Shown here in pieces: positions 1 through 8,397 of a stretch of 64,000 bases of DNA. The notes beneath the pieces were generated by a model that worked only from the letters and a program-made list of their open reading frames with translations, was not told the DNA's origin and made no database searches. Each line of letters begins with the position of its first letter. The first letter of the stretch is position 1. This stretch comes from Nitrospira sp. CG24E (GTDB taxonomy: Bacteria; Nitrospirota; Nitrospiria; Nitrospirales; Nitrospiraceae). The stretch lies in NCBI GenBank assembly GCA_002869895.2, contig NEWP02000021.1:29491-93490 (forward strand), given 5' to 3'. The position numbers and the translations under genes are program-made.

Positions 1-339
1 CGGGCCAGTCGTCTTGGCAGTTGCAGTGATGGTAATCGAGCAGCAGCCTTCACGATCCGGCTGCGATTCTTCTTTGAATGAGATATCGACGCTCGTCAGA
101 AGAATGGGATGACACATAGGAATGAGGTCCGGAGTCTTCTTCGCTCCCATCACTCCTGCCACCTGTGCGACGGACAAGACGTCCCCCTTGGCAATCCTGC
201 CACGCTGAATCCTTTTAAGGGTTTCTGGCTGGAGAAAGACTGTCGCCTGAGCGGTTGCGGCCCGTTCGGTCGTGACTTTGGAACTGACATCGACCATTCG
301 AGCTCGTCCTGACTCATTGAAGTGCGTAAATTCTGCCAT
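1..339 (-). CDS. moaC: MoaC, cyclic pyranopterin monophosphate synthase (3' end cut by window edge)
   Basis: The 113 visible residues match the N-terminal two thirds of MoaC, which with MoaA converts GTP-derived 3',8-cH2GTP to cyclic pyranopterin monophosphate in molybdenum-cofactor synthesis. Visible family signatures are the HMVDVS-like stretch (ARMVDVSSK, residues 13-21), K51 in RIAKGDVL, KKTPDLIP at 67-74 and MCHP at 75-78; K51 and H77 correspond to conserved active-site positions. The start ATG (337-339) fits the usual family N-terminus, but no clear Shine-Dalgarno lies before it. The gene runs off the left edge and is divergent from yajQ, with a repeat-filled gap between them. Molybdenum cofactor would serve nitrite oxidoreductase if the host is Nitrospira; that link is inference. 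Confidence 0.93.
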   Translation of the reverse strand, partial: MAEFTHFNESGRARMVDVSSKVTTERAATAQATVFLQPETLKRIQRGRIAKGDVLSVAQVAGVMGAKKTPDLIPMCHPILLTSVDISFKEESQPDREGCCSITITATAKTTGP

Positions 340-403
340 TATACGAAAGGATTCAGACGGTTACAGGAGGAAATGTGAAGAGATTATAGGAGCCGGGGGA
401 AAG

Positions 404-702
404 GGCAGTCAAGGGCGAGGAGGAGCGGCCAGGTGCCCTTTTTGCTCGCAGAACGCGCACGAGGAAGGGATGGGGCTGATGGTCTTCTGTGCTCACGCAA
501 CGCGCGGCCTCAGAAGGCCCTCGCCAGGGCTAAGGGCACGTCTCGGCGTGCCAGTGGGTGGGGAGGGTGAGCATGTTGCGCGCAGTAGAAGATCGATCAG
601 CCCCCATCCCTGAGAGAAAACGAGCAAGCTTGGAAGGATTATTCAGAAAGTGAAGTCGTTCGATGCGCGCACTCGAAGATCGACCCTGTTGCCCTGTTGT
701 TG
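404..702 (+). repeat. F1 repeat site A: a full element inside two half-copies
   Basis: Intergenic region between moaC and yajQ (340-738). A complete F1 element lies at 467-610. Its left arm (about 467-486, GGGATGGGGCTGAT...) pairs with its right arm (588-610, GATCAGCCCCCATCCC). Its core carries an extra stretch with a small hairpin (GGCACGTCTCGGCGTGCC). Left of it, 443-462 (TGCTCGCAGAACGCGCACGA) is an F1 half-site 1. Right of it, 655-702 resembles the right half of the copy at 36030-36064. No gene was seen here. Confidence 0.75.
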
Positions 703-738
703 AAAATAAAATGGTTCAAGTGATGAGAGGAGGGGATC

Positions 739-1236
739 GTGGCTGAGCAATTTTCGTTCGATGTGGTTTCGGAAGTGGACATGCAAGAGATGAAGAATGT
801 CGTCGATCAGGCGACAAAGGAGATTAAACAGCGCTTCGACTTTAAAGATTCGAAGACGGAGATTACGTTGAAGGAAAAGGAAAAAGAACTGGTTCTGCTG
901 TCCGACGATGAATATAAGCTTAATGCGGTGAACGACATCGTCAAAACCAAGTGTGTGAAGCGCGGAGTCTCGCTGAAGGCGTTCACCTATGGGGCCGTGG
1001 AGCCGGCGCTGAGCGGGACGGTGCGCCAGGTGGCGAAGATTCAAAGCGGCATCGCGGCGGATAAGGCCAAAGAAGTGGCAAAGGCCATCAAGGAGTCCAA
1101 GCTGAAAGTGCAGGCGCAGATTCAGGGCGAGCAGGTGCGCATGTTGAGTAAGAGCAAGGATGACCTCCAGGCGGCGATGGCGTTTCTCAAAACCAAAGAC
1201 TTTGGGATCGATCTGCAGTTCACCAACTACCGTTAA
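739..1236 (+). CDS. yajQ: YajQ family nucleotide/cyclic-di-GMP-binding protein
   Basis: The 165-residue product matches the full length of the YajQ family, which folds as two ferredoxin-like domains and binds nucleotides; some members bind cyclic di-GMP and act as transcription co-regulators. Diagnostic stretches are FSFDVVSEVDMQE at the N-terminus, QRFDFKDSK at about residues 31-39, CVKRGVSLKAF near 73-83 and the C-terminal QFTNYR. The start is GTG at 739, 4 nt after a purine-rich GAGAGGAGGGG site. The gene stands alone, with repeat-rich DNA on both sides. A PilZ protein elsewhere in the window (47864-48187) is another candidate cyclic-di-GMP receptor. The exact role in this organism is unknown. 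Confidence 0.93.
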   Translation: MAEQFSFDVVSEVDMQEMKNVVDQATKEIKQRFDFKDSKTEITLKEKEKELVLLSDDEYKLNAVNDIVKTKCVKRGVSLKAFTYGAVEPALSGTVRQVAKIQSGIAADKAKEVAKAIKESKLKVQAQIQGEQVRMLSKSKDDLQAAMAFLKTKDFGIDLQFTNYR

Positions 1237-1243
1237 CCGGTAA

Positions 1244-1366
1244 CGGGATGGTGAAAAATGCCGCCAGCTTTGTTCTCGCATCGTTCAGACCCTCAACGTA
1301 CCACAAGGGTACGCCTCGGGCCTTCACTCGCTGTGGCCTCGCTGGACGACATTTTTGACCATCCCG
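1244..1366 (+). repeat. F2 repeat copy a (123 nt, complementary ends)
   Basis: The left end CGGGATGGTGAAAAATG (1244-1260) is complementary to the right end CATTTTTGACCATCCCG (1350-1366) with one mismatch. The interior has a CGTACC-ACAA-GGGTACG hairpin and the family-typical CTGTGGCCTCGCTGGA. It sits 8 nt after the yajQ stop and could act as a terminator-like structure. Interior sequence is shared with 52982-53111 while the ends are different. Confidence 0.8.
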
Positions 1367-1384
1367 CAAGGCCTTGTCTTGTGC

Positions 1385-2404
1385 ATGGCTAGAATTCTTA
1401 TTCTCACTCTTTTTCTGGCGCTCTCCCTCGCCGGCTGCAATCGCAGCGATCCCATCGTCGTCATCCAGCTCAACCCGAAGAATCCTGACATTATTTACGT
1501 CGCGACGAACGACTACATCTATAAGACGCGCGATGGGGGGCAGACTTGGGCAAACCTTTCGAAAGGGATGAGCCATTCGCGCGTGATTTCGATGGCAGTC
1601 GATCCAGTCTATCCGGCCACGGTCTATGCTGGTACGAAGGGCGATGCGGTCTTTAAAAGTCATGATGGCGGGCAGCGCTGGGCTTCAATGCGTTCGGGGT
1701 TGGACGATGCCACGATCTCGTCGGTTGTCAATCAGTTTGTCTTCGATCCGGCGGACAACAATCACATCTATCTCGCCACGACGATGGGTGTGTCCGAAAC
1801 GAAAGACGGCGGCGAGCATTGGGTGAAGAAAATGGAAGGGATGAAGGAAGTGCTGATGGTGGTCACATTGGGTATGGATCCGACGAGACCGGCGATCTTA
1901 TATGCGGGTACGAGCGGCGGCGTGTACAAAACGATCGACGAGGCCGGTCACTGGGAAAAGGTGAACAACGGTCTTGTATCGCCGGACATCATTAAATCGT
2001 CGCGTGCGCTCAGCGTGACGTCGGTGTTGGTCGACCCGTTTGAGCCTGATACGGTCTATGCCTCCACGTTAACAGGACTCTATAAGACAATGGATGGTGG
2101 GAGGGCTTGGGTGCGGATCGGACAGTCTCTGCAAGACCAAATGTTGTTTTCGATGATCCTAGACCGTACGAAAAAGGGCGTCATTTATCTGGCTGGTCGG
2201 GAGGGTGTCCATCGGAGCGAAGATGGTGGGGCGACCTGGAGTACGCTGAATACTGGTCTTGCGACGCTCAACATCCGATCGCTCGTGCAGAGTCCGACCG
2301 ATCCGAACATGTTCTATGCAGGGACGAACGGGAGTGGTTTATATAGGAGTCACAATCGAGGGACGACATGGGAGTCAGTACCGACTGTACTCCCTAGCCA
2401 GTGA
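1385..2404 (+). CDS. Exported lipoprotein with seven BNR/Ycf48-like propeller repeats
   Basis: ATG at 1385 gives a short signal peptide (MARILILTLFLALSLAGC) ending in a LAGC lipobox, so the mature protein should be lipid-anchored from the Cys. An upstream in-frame TTG at 1355 would bury the signal peptide and is less likely. The rest is seven repeats of about 43-50 residues, each with an (I/V)YxxT...G-V/I-(Y/F)KS/T-xDGGxxW pattern, e.g. YKTRDGGQTW, FKSHDGGQRW, YKTMDGGRAW. Seven such Asp-box units usually form one beta-propeller, as in Ycf48/HCF136 or sortilin-like domains. No catalytic residues are recognisable. It may be a scaffold or assembly factor; the partner is unknown. Confidence 0.82.
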   Translation: MARILILTLFLALSLAGCNRSDPIVVIQLNPKNPDIIYVATNDYIYKTRDGGQTWANLSKGMSHSRVISMAVDPVYPATVYAGTKGDAVFKSHDGGQRWASMRSGLDDATISSVVNQFVFDPADNNHIYLATTMGVSETKDGGEHWVKKMEGMKEVLMVVTLGMDPTRPAILYAGTSGGVYKTIDEAGHWEKVNNGLVSPDIIKSSRALSVTSVLVDPFEPDTVYASTLTGLYKTMDGGRAWVRIGQSLQDQMLFSMILDRTKKGVIYLAGREGVHRSEDGGATWSTLNTGLATLNIRSLVQSPTDPNMFYAGTNGSGLYRSHNRGTTWESVPTVLPSQ

Positions 2405-2409
2405 GAGGG

Positions 2410-3438
2410 TTACTGTTGCGGGCCGGTGCTCCGTTCCTGGATAGTCGAACCGACTGAAGACGACCCGAACGACGAGCCGACAGCAGACTCTCGGAGGCTT
2501 GAGCCGACGCTCGAGTCCCCGAAGCTCGATCCTACCGTCGAGTCCGAGAGGCTCGACCCCACAGTGGAACGTTGCAGCGACGAGCCGACCGCCGAAGACG
2601 ATTCGCTGTTGAGGCTAGACTCGCCGATTGAAGGGCCCGCACGGCCCGTAGCGCCGATCCCAAATCCTGCCGGACCTGAGCTGCCGATATCGTGACTGTT
2701 TTTCGATGAGGCGCCGATGTGTTGACCAGTCAGACCTTCTGCGCCGATCGTGTTGCCGGTTTTCGGAGTTTTTCCGATACTCGGCCCTGCTGCCGGCACG
2801 TTGCCGATGCTGGCACCAGTCTTTGGCCCGGTCGAGAGCTTCGGCGCGCGGATGTCTGTCTCAATCGACCCTTCCATTTCACGGATTGCCAGCGCTTCAC
2901 GACCTGAGTTTTCAAAGTCCCCTGAGTCGCGAGCGTTGGTTGAAGTACTGATGCGTTCGAGCGTCGCACGCAGTTTCTTGAGATCAGCGCGAGCCTTGGC
3001 GACAGTCGGGATCATTTCGCGGAGCATGATGCCGCGCGAGGCCATCGAATGGTTCGACATGTTGGATTGAGTGGATGTGAGTAGCTCTCCGACTTCTTTT
3101 CCCATCTCTTCGACCTGCTGAAGCTCAGCGAGGTCGGTTTTGCAGCAATCGAGGAAGTTGCGATATTTGTTTAGAAATGTCGACACGTCACTCTGAAGAT
3201 TTTCAACCTTGAAGTCCTGTAGCGGTTTGTTGCCTACGGGCACATCCCCTTCTTGCTCTGATGTCTTGGCTTCTTCCTTTTCGGCAAGCGGCACGCATCC
3301 GGGTCCTTGTCTTGCTGAATATTGCCGATCGGCCTTTTGATCGGGACACCAGTAAAGCGATGATGCCGCCTGTGCCATGGTGGCCCCACCGATCACGGCA
3401 GTCAGACAGAGTGCTGTGGCAGTGATGAATGATCGCAT
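2410..3438 (-). CDS. Secreted protein with periodic Gly/Ser/Ile C-terminal repeats, unknown function
   Basis: The start at 3438 gives a classical signal peptide (MRSFITATALCLTAVIGGA...AQA), so export is likely; an in-frame upstream extension to 3504 would spoil it. The first part of the mature protein has four cysteines and a helical stretch, perhaps a coiled coil (about residues 70-180). The C-terminal third is strongly repetitive. About seven 10-residue units carry an (S/T/H/G)IG centre (GASIGN, GPSIGK, GNTIGA, GQHIGA, HDIGS). About six 9-residue units follow, of the type TVGSSLSDS, SVGSSLRES, AVGSSFGSS. The gene is convergent with the propeller lipoprotein, with 5 nt between the stops. I do not recognise a family; surface or periplasmic localisation is inference. 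Confidence 0.75.
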   Translation of the reverse strand: MRSFITATALCLTAVIGGATMAQAASSLYWCPDQKADRQYSARQGPGCVPLAEKEEAKTSEQEGDVPVGNKPLQDFKVENLQSDVSTFLNKYRNFLDCCKTDLAELQQVEEMGKEVGELLTSTQSNMSNHSMASRGIMLREMIPTVAKARADLKKLRATLERISTSTNARDSGDFENSGREALAIREMEGSIETDIRAPKLSTGPKTGASIGNVPAAGPSIGKTPKTGNTIGAEGLTGQHIGASSKNSHDIGSSGPAGFGIGATGRAGPSIGESSLNSESSSAVGSSLQRSTVGSSLSDSTVGSSFGDSSVGSSLRESAVGSSFGSSSVGSTIQERSTGPQQ

Positions 3439-3867
3439 GAAACTATTCTCAGCCCAGCTTGAATCCTTGTCAATGAAACTCGCCAACTTTGAGCCTGCTG
3501 CCATGCGCTGCCAATTCCTTGTCGGAAATATCTGTATGCGTAACCAAGATCCATGCCACAGCTCACTGTTTCGGCCAAGAGGTGAAGTCGTTTAGCTAAT
3601 GGAGTGAGTTTTCAGCTTACCCATAGAGTTTGCACATAGCCGACTAGATGTCGCGTACATCTCTCTGTAGAGCTCGGATCACCAAGAAACAGGAGTCCTC
3701 TTTCCCCACATGCGGCCGGTATCCTGCTTCAATGCCTTGATATTAGAGAAAAATCAGCGACATCCAGAACTTCATAAGTCCATGAATTTCCTGTTGACAA
3801 GTCCTATTGGGGGTGTATACTGCCGCGGCAGTGGGAGCAAGTGGGTGTATCTGGTAATAAATAATAT
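3439..3867. other. Intergenic region before the division/cell-wall cluster
   Basis: 429 nt between the divergent repeat protein and rsmH. It contains the strong promoter at 3794-3821. No RNA gene, mraZ, or other reading frame with coding character was seen in the rest. Confidence 0.7.
3794..3821 (+). promoter_or_regulatory. Sigma70-type promoter of the dcw cluster
   Basis: A perfect -35 hexamer TTGACA (3794-3799), a 16-nt spacer and a good -10 TATACT (3816-3821) lie about 47 nt before the rsmH start. This is the clearest promoter of the window and probably drives a very long cell-wall/division operon. Confidence 0.75.
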
Positions 3868-4785
3868 ATGGAGGTTTCTGGACATACCGCAGTAATGCCA
3901 GAAGAGGTTCTGTTTTGGCTGATTCAAGCTGATTGCCAAACCTATCTAGACTGTACGGTGGGGTATAGTGGGCATGCTGAAAAGCTCCTTCAGGCAAGTG
4001 GGCCTGGAAGCAGACTTATTGGGCTCGACCGCGATGAGGTGGCCATTGCAGCTAGCCAAAAAAGACTCTCACGCTTCGGCGACCGTGTGATCCTTTGCCA
4101 CGGTCACTTTGTGGATCTGAAGCAGCATCTCGCTGCCATTGGTATTGGGAAGGTCGATGGAATTTTGTTTGATCTTGGAGTCTCCTCCGTGCAGTTGGAA
4201 GACCCAGTCCGCGGCTTTAGCTTTCGGGGGGATGGGCCATTGGACATGCGTATGGATCAATCGATGAGCGGAACTGCAGCTGGCCTGATCAATCGATGGA
4301 CGGAAGCGCAGCTGGCCGACACGATTTTTCAGTTCGGCGAAGAACGGTTTTCTCGGCGAATTGCGCGTGCCATTGTTCGTGCGCGTGAACGTCAGCCATT
4401 GGCAACGACAAAAGAGTTGGTCTCCGTAATCGAAGGAGCCGTTCCTGCGAGTTATCGGCATGGTCGTATTCATTGTGCCACTCGTACGTTTCAGGCTTTT
4501 CGCATTGCAGTGAATCAAGAGCTCGACTGTCTGGAGCCGGCATTGCGCGATGCGGTAGATGCCTTGTCTCCCGGCGGACGTCTCTGCGTGATTTCATTCC
4601 ATTCGCTTGAAGATCGGATTGTCAAACACACGTTTCGGGCTCTCTCTGGCAAGGACAATCCTGCGCTGATGGTGCTGACCAAGAGACCACAGGTCCCCAC
4701 CAGTGAGGAGTCGGACAGGAATCCTCGATCCCGTAGCGCCAAGTTGCGGGCTGCTCAACGGGTATTCACGGGAGGTCGGCCATGA
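3868..4785 (+). CDS. rsmH: 16S rRNA (cytosine-1402-N4)-methyltransferase RsmH
   Basis: The 305-residue protein has the length and order of RsmH (MraW), which methylates N4 of C1402 in the P-site region of 16S rRNA using SAM. Family signatures are HTAVMPEEVL at the start, FDLGVSSVQLEDPVRGFSF at about 101-119, TRTFQAFRIAVNQEL around 207-221 and ISFHSLEDRIVKHTF near 245-259. The SAM-binding loop, usually GxGGHS, is VGYSGHA here (31-37), a mild departure. It is the first gene of the cluster, the position normally taken by mraZ-rsmH; no mraZ precedes it. The stop overlaps the next start (ATGA), suggesting translational coupling. Confidence 0.95.
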   Translation: MEVSGHTAVMPEEVLFWLIQADCQTYLDCTVGYSGHAEKLLQASGPGSRLIGLDRDEVAIAASQKRLSRFGDRVILCHGHFVDLKQHLAAIGIGKVDGILFDLGVSSVQLEDPVRGFSFRGDGPLDMRMDQSMSGTAAGLINRWTEAQLADTIFQFGEERFSRRIARAIVRARERQPLATTKELVSVIEGAVPASYRHGRIHCATRTFQAFRIAVNQELDCLEPALRDAVDALSPGGRLCVISFHSLEDRIVKHTFRALSGKDNPALMVLTKRPQVPTSEESDRNPRSRSAKLRAAQRVFTGGRP

Positions 4786-5117
4786 AGATGTTGACGATTG
4801 TGGCTGGTGTGATGTTGATCTTCGTATTTGTGTGGGAACGTGTCGATGTCGTTCGGTTGGGTTATCACGTCGAACGATTGAAGACGCAGAAAGTATTGCT
4901 GGAACGAGAACGGGATCAACTGCAAGTAAAGTTCTCTGCGTTGACGTCTCCGGAGCGGATCGCGAAGGTGGCGACCGAAAGGTTTGGGCTGGTTCCACCG
5001 ATGCAAGGCCAAGTACTGATGGTGCATGAGCGTGAAGAGGTCCCGGGGCCTCCACTCCTACCGGTTGAGCAAGTCCGTCTGGCGAAACATGTTTCACCTG
5101 GGAGGGCAAGCGAGTGA
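4782..5117 (+). CDS. ftsL: FtsL-like division protein
   Basis: A 111-residue bitopic protein: a short N-terminus, one membrane segment (about residues 4-18), then a heptad-rich coiled coil (RLKTQKVLLERERDQLQVKF, residues 33-52) and the ALTSPERIAKVATERFGL motif typical of FtsL/septum-formation initiators. FtsL joins FtsB and FtsQ to activate the FtsW-FtsI synthase at the septum. Sequence conservation is low in this family, so the call also rests on position between rsmH and ftsI. A Pro-rich tail of about 35 residues follows. It overlaps rsmH and ftsI by 4 bases each. Confidence 0.85.
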   Translation: MKMLTIVAGVMLIFVFVWERVDVVRLGYHVERLKTQKVLLERERDQLQVKFSALTSPERIAKVATERFGLVPPMQGQVLMVHEREEVPGPPLLPVEQVRLAKHVSPGRASE

Positions 5118-6832
5118 CTGCCGGCCCTTCTCGTGGTCGCCGCTATGTGCTGCTGCTCCTGCTGCTCTGCGGGTTCAGCATCATTCTGTTCCGCTTGGTC
5201 ACGCTACAAGTGCTTCAAGCGGCAGAACTCACGGCGAGGGCCGATCGGCAACATCAAAAGACCGTGTCGTTCGAAGGGGCTAGAGGCGTGGTCTCGGATC
5301 GGCACGGCAAAGTGCTGGCGATGAATGTGGAGGTACCCTCTGTGTTCGGTGTGCCGGCGTCGCTGGAGAGCCCGTCGACGGCTGCCCGCACTCTTTCGCC
5401 GGTGCTCAACATTCGAAGCGCTGAGCTTGAGAGAAAGCTTCGGCAAGACAAGAATTTCGTATGGCTGGCGAGAAAGGTCGAGCCTGAGCAGGGTCGCCGG
5501 CTGGAGCAGTTGTCGCTGGATGGTATCGGAGTGGTGATGGAGGGAAGGCGGTTTTATCCCAAGGGTCCGTTGCTGGCCCATGTCATCGGGTTTTCCGGGA
5601 TGGACGGCCAGGGGCTAGAGGGGCTTGAGCGCCGGTACGATTCGCATTTGCATGGAGAAAAGCGCGTCACCGTGTTGCAGCGCGATGCCTTAGGGCGAAC
5701 GGTGTTTCCTAAGGGTTTGGCCGAGCAAGCGGCGACACCGGGACATGCTTTGACGCTGACAGTAGATGAAGTCGTCCAATACATTGCAGAAAAAGAACTG
5801 GAAGAGGCAGTCGCCCATTCCCGCGCCAAGTCCGGAACGATTATCGTCATGGAGCCACGCTCTGGTGCGGTTCTTGCCCTGGCCGTCAGTCCCAGGTTCG
5901 ATCCGAATGTCGTTGCCGCGTTGACGCCGGACCGATGGCGCAATCGCGCTCTGACGGACACGTACGAGCCAGGATCAACCATGAAAATTGTCGTTGCGGC
6001 AGCGGCACTTGAAGAAAATGTCATGACGCCGGATTCCATGGTCTTCGGTGAAAATGGCCGTATGGTGATTGCAAACACAACCATACACGACCATGAGAAG
6101 CAGGGATGGATGACGTTCTCCGAGGTGATCCAAAAATCCAGCAACATCGGCGCTGCAAAAGCCGGAATGGCTCTTGGAGAGCAGCGGCTCTATCGCTATC
6201 TCCAGGCGTTCGGATTCGGCCAACGTACGGAGATCGATTTGCCGGGTGAGGTGAATGGATTATTAAAAGCTCCCAAAGACTGGGGCCGCCGTTCTCTGGC
6301 ATCGATCTCGATGGGACAAGAGGTCGGGGTGACGCCTCTCCAGATGGTGTCGGCGATGGCGACTCTGGCCAATGGGGGCGTGATGATGAAGCCCTACATC
6401 GTATCCGAGATTCGGGATGAGAAGGGTCGCTTGCTTAAGGAGGTGCTTCCACAAGTGAAGCGACGAGTCGTGTCACCGGACACCGCCAGATTGATGACAA
6501 CGATATTGGAAGGTGTCATTACGAATGGAACTGGAGCGAAGGGGGCTATTCCTGGGTTCCGTGTAGCGGGCAAGACCGGCACCGCACAAAAGATCGATCC
6601 ACGAACCGGCGCCTATTCTTCTACGCAGTTTATCGGGTCATTTGTCGGCTATGTGCCGGCAGAATCTCCGCGTTTAGCGATGATTGTGATTCTTGATGAG
6701 CCGCAGGGCGAAGCCTGGGGCGGGGCCGTGGCTGCGCCGGTTTTTCAGCGGGTCGGGGAGCAGGTGTTGAACTATCTCGGTGTGTCCAGGGAAGACACTG
6801 TGAAAATCGCCCTGGCGATGAAGGACTTCTAG
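5114..6832 (+). CDS. ftsI: FtsI/PBP3 peptidoglycan DD-transpeptidase
   Basis: A class B penicillin-binding protein of 572 residues: one N-terminal membrane anchor (about 11-29), a pedestal/dimerisation domain, then a transpeptidase domain. The three active-site motifs are visible: S288-x-x-K291 (STMK), SSN at 342-344 and KTGT at 487-490. Ser288 is the predicted acyl-enzyme nucleophile that crosslinks septal peptidoglycan. The start is GTG at 5114, overlapping the ftsL stop (GTGA). The neighbours ftsL upstream and ftsW downstream support a septal rather than elongation role. No C-terminal PASTA domain is present, which separates it from spore or Gram-positive types. Confidence 0.95.
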   Translation: MTAGPSRGRRYVLLLLLLCGFSIILFRLVTLQVLQAAELTARADRQHQKTVSFEGARGVVSDRHGKVLAMNVEVPSVFGVPASLESPSTAARTLSPVLNIRSAELERKLRQDKNFVWLARKVEPEQGRRLEQLSLDGIGVVMEGRRFYPKGPLLAHVIGFSGMDGQGLEGLERRYDSHLHGEKRVTVLQRDALGRTVFPKGLAEQAATPGHALTLTVDEVVQYIAEKELEEAVAHSRAKSGTIIVMEPRSGAVLALAVSPRFDPNVVAALTPDRWRNRALTDTYEPGSTMKIVVAAAALEENVMTPDSMVFGENGRMVIANTTIHDHEKQGWMTFSEVIQKSSNIGAAKAGMALGEQRLYRYLQAFGFGQRTEIDLPGEVNGLLKAPKDWGRRSLASISMGQEVGVTPLQMVSAMATLANGGVMMKPYIVSEIRDEKGRLLKEVLPQVKRRVVSPDTARLMTTILEGVITNGTGAKGAIPGFRVAGKTGTAQKIDPRTGAYSSTQFIGSFVGYVPAESPRLAMIVILDEPQGEAWGGAVAAPVFQRVGEQVLNYLGVSREDTVKIALAMKDF

Positions 6833-6838
6833 GAAGCC

Positions 6839-8356
6839 ATGGCCGGCGAACTTCTCACCGTTAAGCAGTTGCTCAACGCGCTTCGTGGGCAAGTCGAGGT
6901 GCTGGAGGAGCGAGGCGATGGAAATCGTCTCGTGCAGAGGATTACCGACGATTCGCGAGCCGTGACGGACGGGAGCCTGTTTGTCGCCGTCAAGGGTGAA
7001 CGGGTCGATGGTCATGAATTTATCGAACAGGCGGTCAAGGCCGGAGCGGTCGCGGTGGTTGGGCAGGAGTCTCTCGCGACCGGGCTGCCATCGTTCATAC
7101 GGGTGGCCGATTCGCGTAAGGCGCTCGGCCTTCTCGGGAGTCGGTTTCACGGAGATCCATCCAGCCATCTCAAGATGATCGGTGTGACGGGCACAAATGG
7201 GAAAACGACAACGACGTATCTCTGCAAGGCCCTACTGGAAGGGATTGGCCGACAGGTGGGGTTGATCGGCACGGTGGGATACCAGATTGGGCAGGAGACT
7301 CTTCCTGCTTCTCATACGACGCCTGGCGCGCTCGACCTTCAAGAGCTCTTGGCAAAGATGGTTGAAAGCAGGCTGACCGATGCGGTGATGGAAGTGTCAT
7401 CTCATGCCCTGGCCTTAGACCGGACATCAGGCTGCGAATATGATGTGGCTGTCTTCACGAACCTCACGCAGGATCATCTCGATTTTCATCGCACGATGGA
7501 TGAGTACTTTGAGGCGAAGTTGCGTCTATTTACCGGGTTGAGCGGGGGACAGAAGGTTGCGAAGCGAGCCATTGTCAATATGGACGATCCCCGCGGGAAT
7601 GCGATTCGCGCAGCCTGTTCTGTGCCGGTCTGGGGGTATGCTATTCAGAACCAGGCAGATCTTAGAGCGGAGCGAGTGCAGCTTTCGCTTACCGGGACCA
7701 CCTTTACCGCGGCGACTCCCGCTGGCACGTTTCTCGTCGAGAGCCGATTGGTCGGAGAGCATAACGTCTACAACTTACTGGGGGCGATCGGAGTGGCGCT
7801 GCACGAAGGGGCGACGTCCGATCAAATCTGCCAAGCCACCGCCCATATCGCCAACGTCCCAGGCCGCTTCGAGCGGGTCTCTTCCGGACAAGATTTTACC
7901 GTCGTCGTCGACTATGCCCATACAGAAGATGCTCTGCGCAGGCTGCTGACAGCAGCCCAAGCGTTGAAGACCGGGCGGATCATCACCGTGTTCGGTTGTG
8001 GAGGTGATCGGGACCGAGGAAAGCGGCCGAAGATGGGTCGCGCTGCCGTGGAATACAGTGACGTGGTGGTGTTGACGTCCGATAACCCCCGAACCGAGGA
8101 TCCGATGGCAATCCTTCGCGAGGTCGAAATCGGCGTGCGCGATGCGCTCACGCGCCGCAGGCAGGTGCAGTATCGCTTGGTATCGGACCGTCGCGAGGCG
8201 ATCGGCGCTGCTATCCGCGAGGCCCATCGTGGCGACATGGTGCTCATCGCCGGCAAGGGCCATGAAGATTATCAAATCATCGGCAGCAAGAAATTTCATT
8301 TTGACGATCGCGAGGTGGCTCGCGAGGCGATTCAGCAATTGCGGGATTGCGCGTGA
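6839..8356 (+). CDS. murE: MurE, UDP-MurNAc-tripeptide synthetase (meso-DAP type)
   Basis: A Mur ligase of 505 residues that adds the third stem-peptide residue in the cytoplasm with ATP. The N-terminal UDP-binding domain has TDDSRAVTDGSLFVAVKG. The central ATPase has GVTGTNGKTTTTYL (about 116-129) and a conserved HALALDR. The C-terminal domain carries DNPRTEDP (about 417-424). The DNPR box is the known signature for meso-diaminopimelate (lysine enzymes differ there), so this organism should have DAP-type peptidoglycan. ATG at 6839 lies 6 nt after the ftsI stop. The 3' end overlaps possible early starts of murF. Confidence 0.96.
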   Translation: MAGELLTVKQLLNALRGQVEVLEERGDGNRLVQRITDDSRAVTDGSLFVAVKGERVDGHEFIEQAVKAGAVAVVGQESLATGLPSFIRVADSRKALGLLGSRFHGDPSSHLKMIGVTGTNGKTTTTYLCKALLEGIGRQVGLIGTVGYQIGQETLPASHTTPGALDLQELLAKMVESRLTDAVMEVSSHALALDRTSGCEYDVAVFTNLTQDHLDFHRTMDEYFEAKLRLFTGLSGGQKVAKRAIVNMDDPRGNAIRAACSVPVWGYAIQNQADLRAERVQLSLTGTTFTAATPAGTFLVESRLVGEHNVYNLLGAIGVALHEGATSDQICQATAHIANVPGRFERVSSGQDFTVVVDYAHTEDALRRLLTAAQALKTGRIITVFGCGGDRDRGKRPKMGRAAVEYSDVVVLTSDNPRTEDPMAILREVEIGVRDALTRRRQVQYRLVSDRREAIGAAIREAHRGDMVLIAGKGHEDYQIIGSKKFHFDDREVAREAIQQLRDCA

Positions 8357-8397
8357 AAGTCCAGACCTCTGTCGGAGCCGCGCAGGATGGGGAATCG

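Noticed and set aside
272-613. 113-residue open frame over the F1 repeat at site A
   Set aside because: It translates repeat DNA, and similar pseudo-proteins appear over every F1 site.
404-702. CRISPR-like array from repeated GC-rich units
   Set aside because: The repeats are palindromic, unevenly spaced and dispersed over the window; there is no regular repeat-spacer pattern and no cas gene.
2426-3070. Open frames antisense to the repeat protein
   Set aside because: They mirror the periodic Gly/Ser codons of the minus-strand gene, which has a signal peptide and a clear start.
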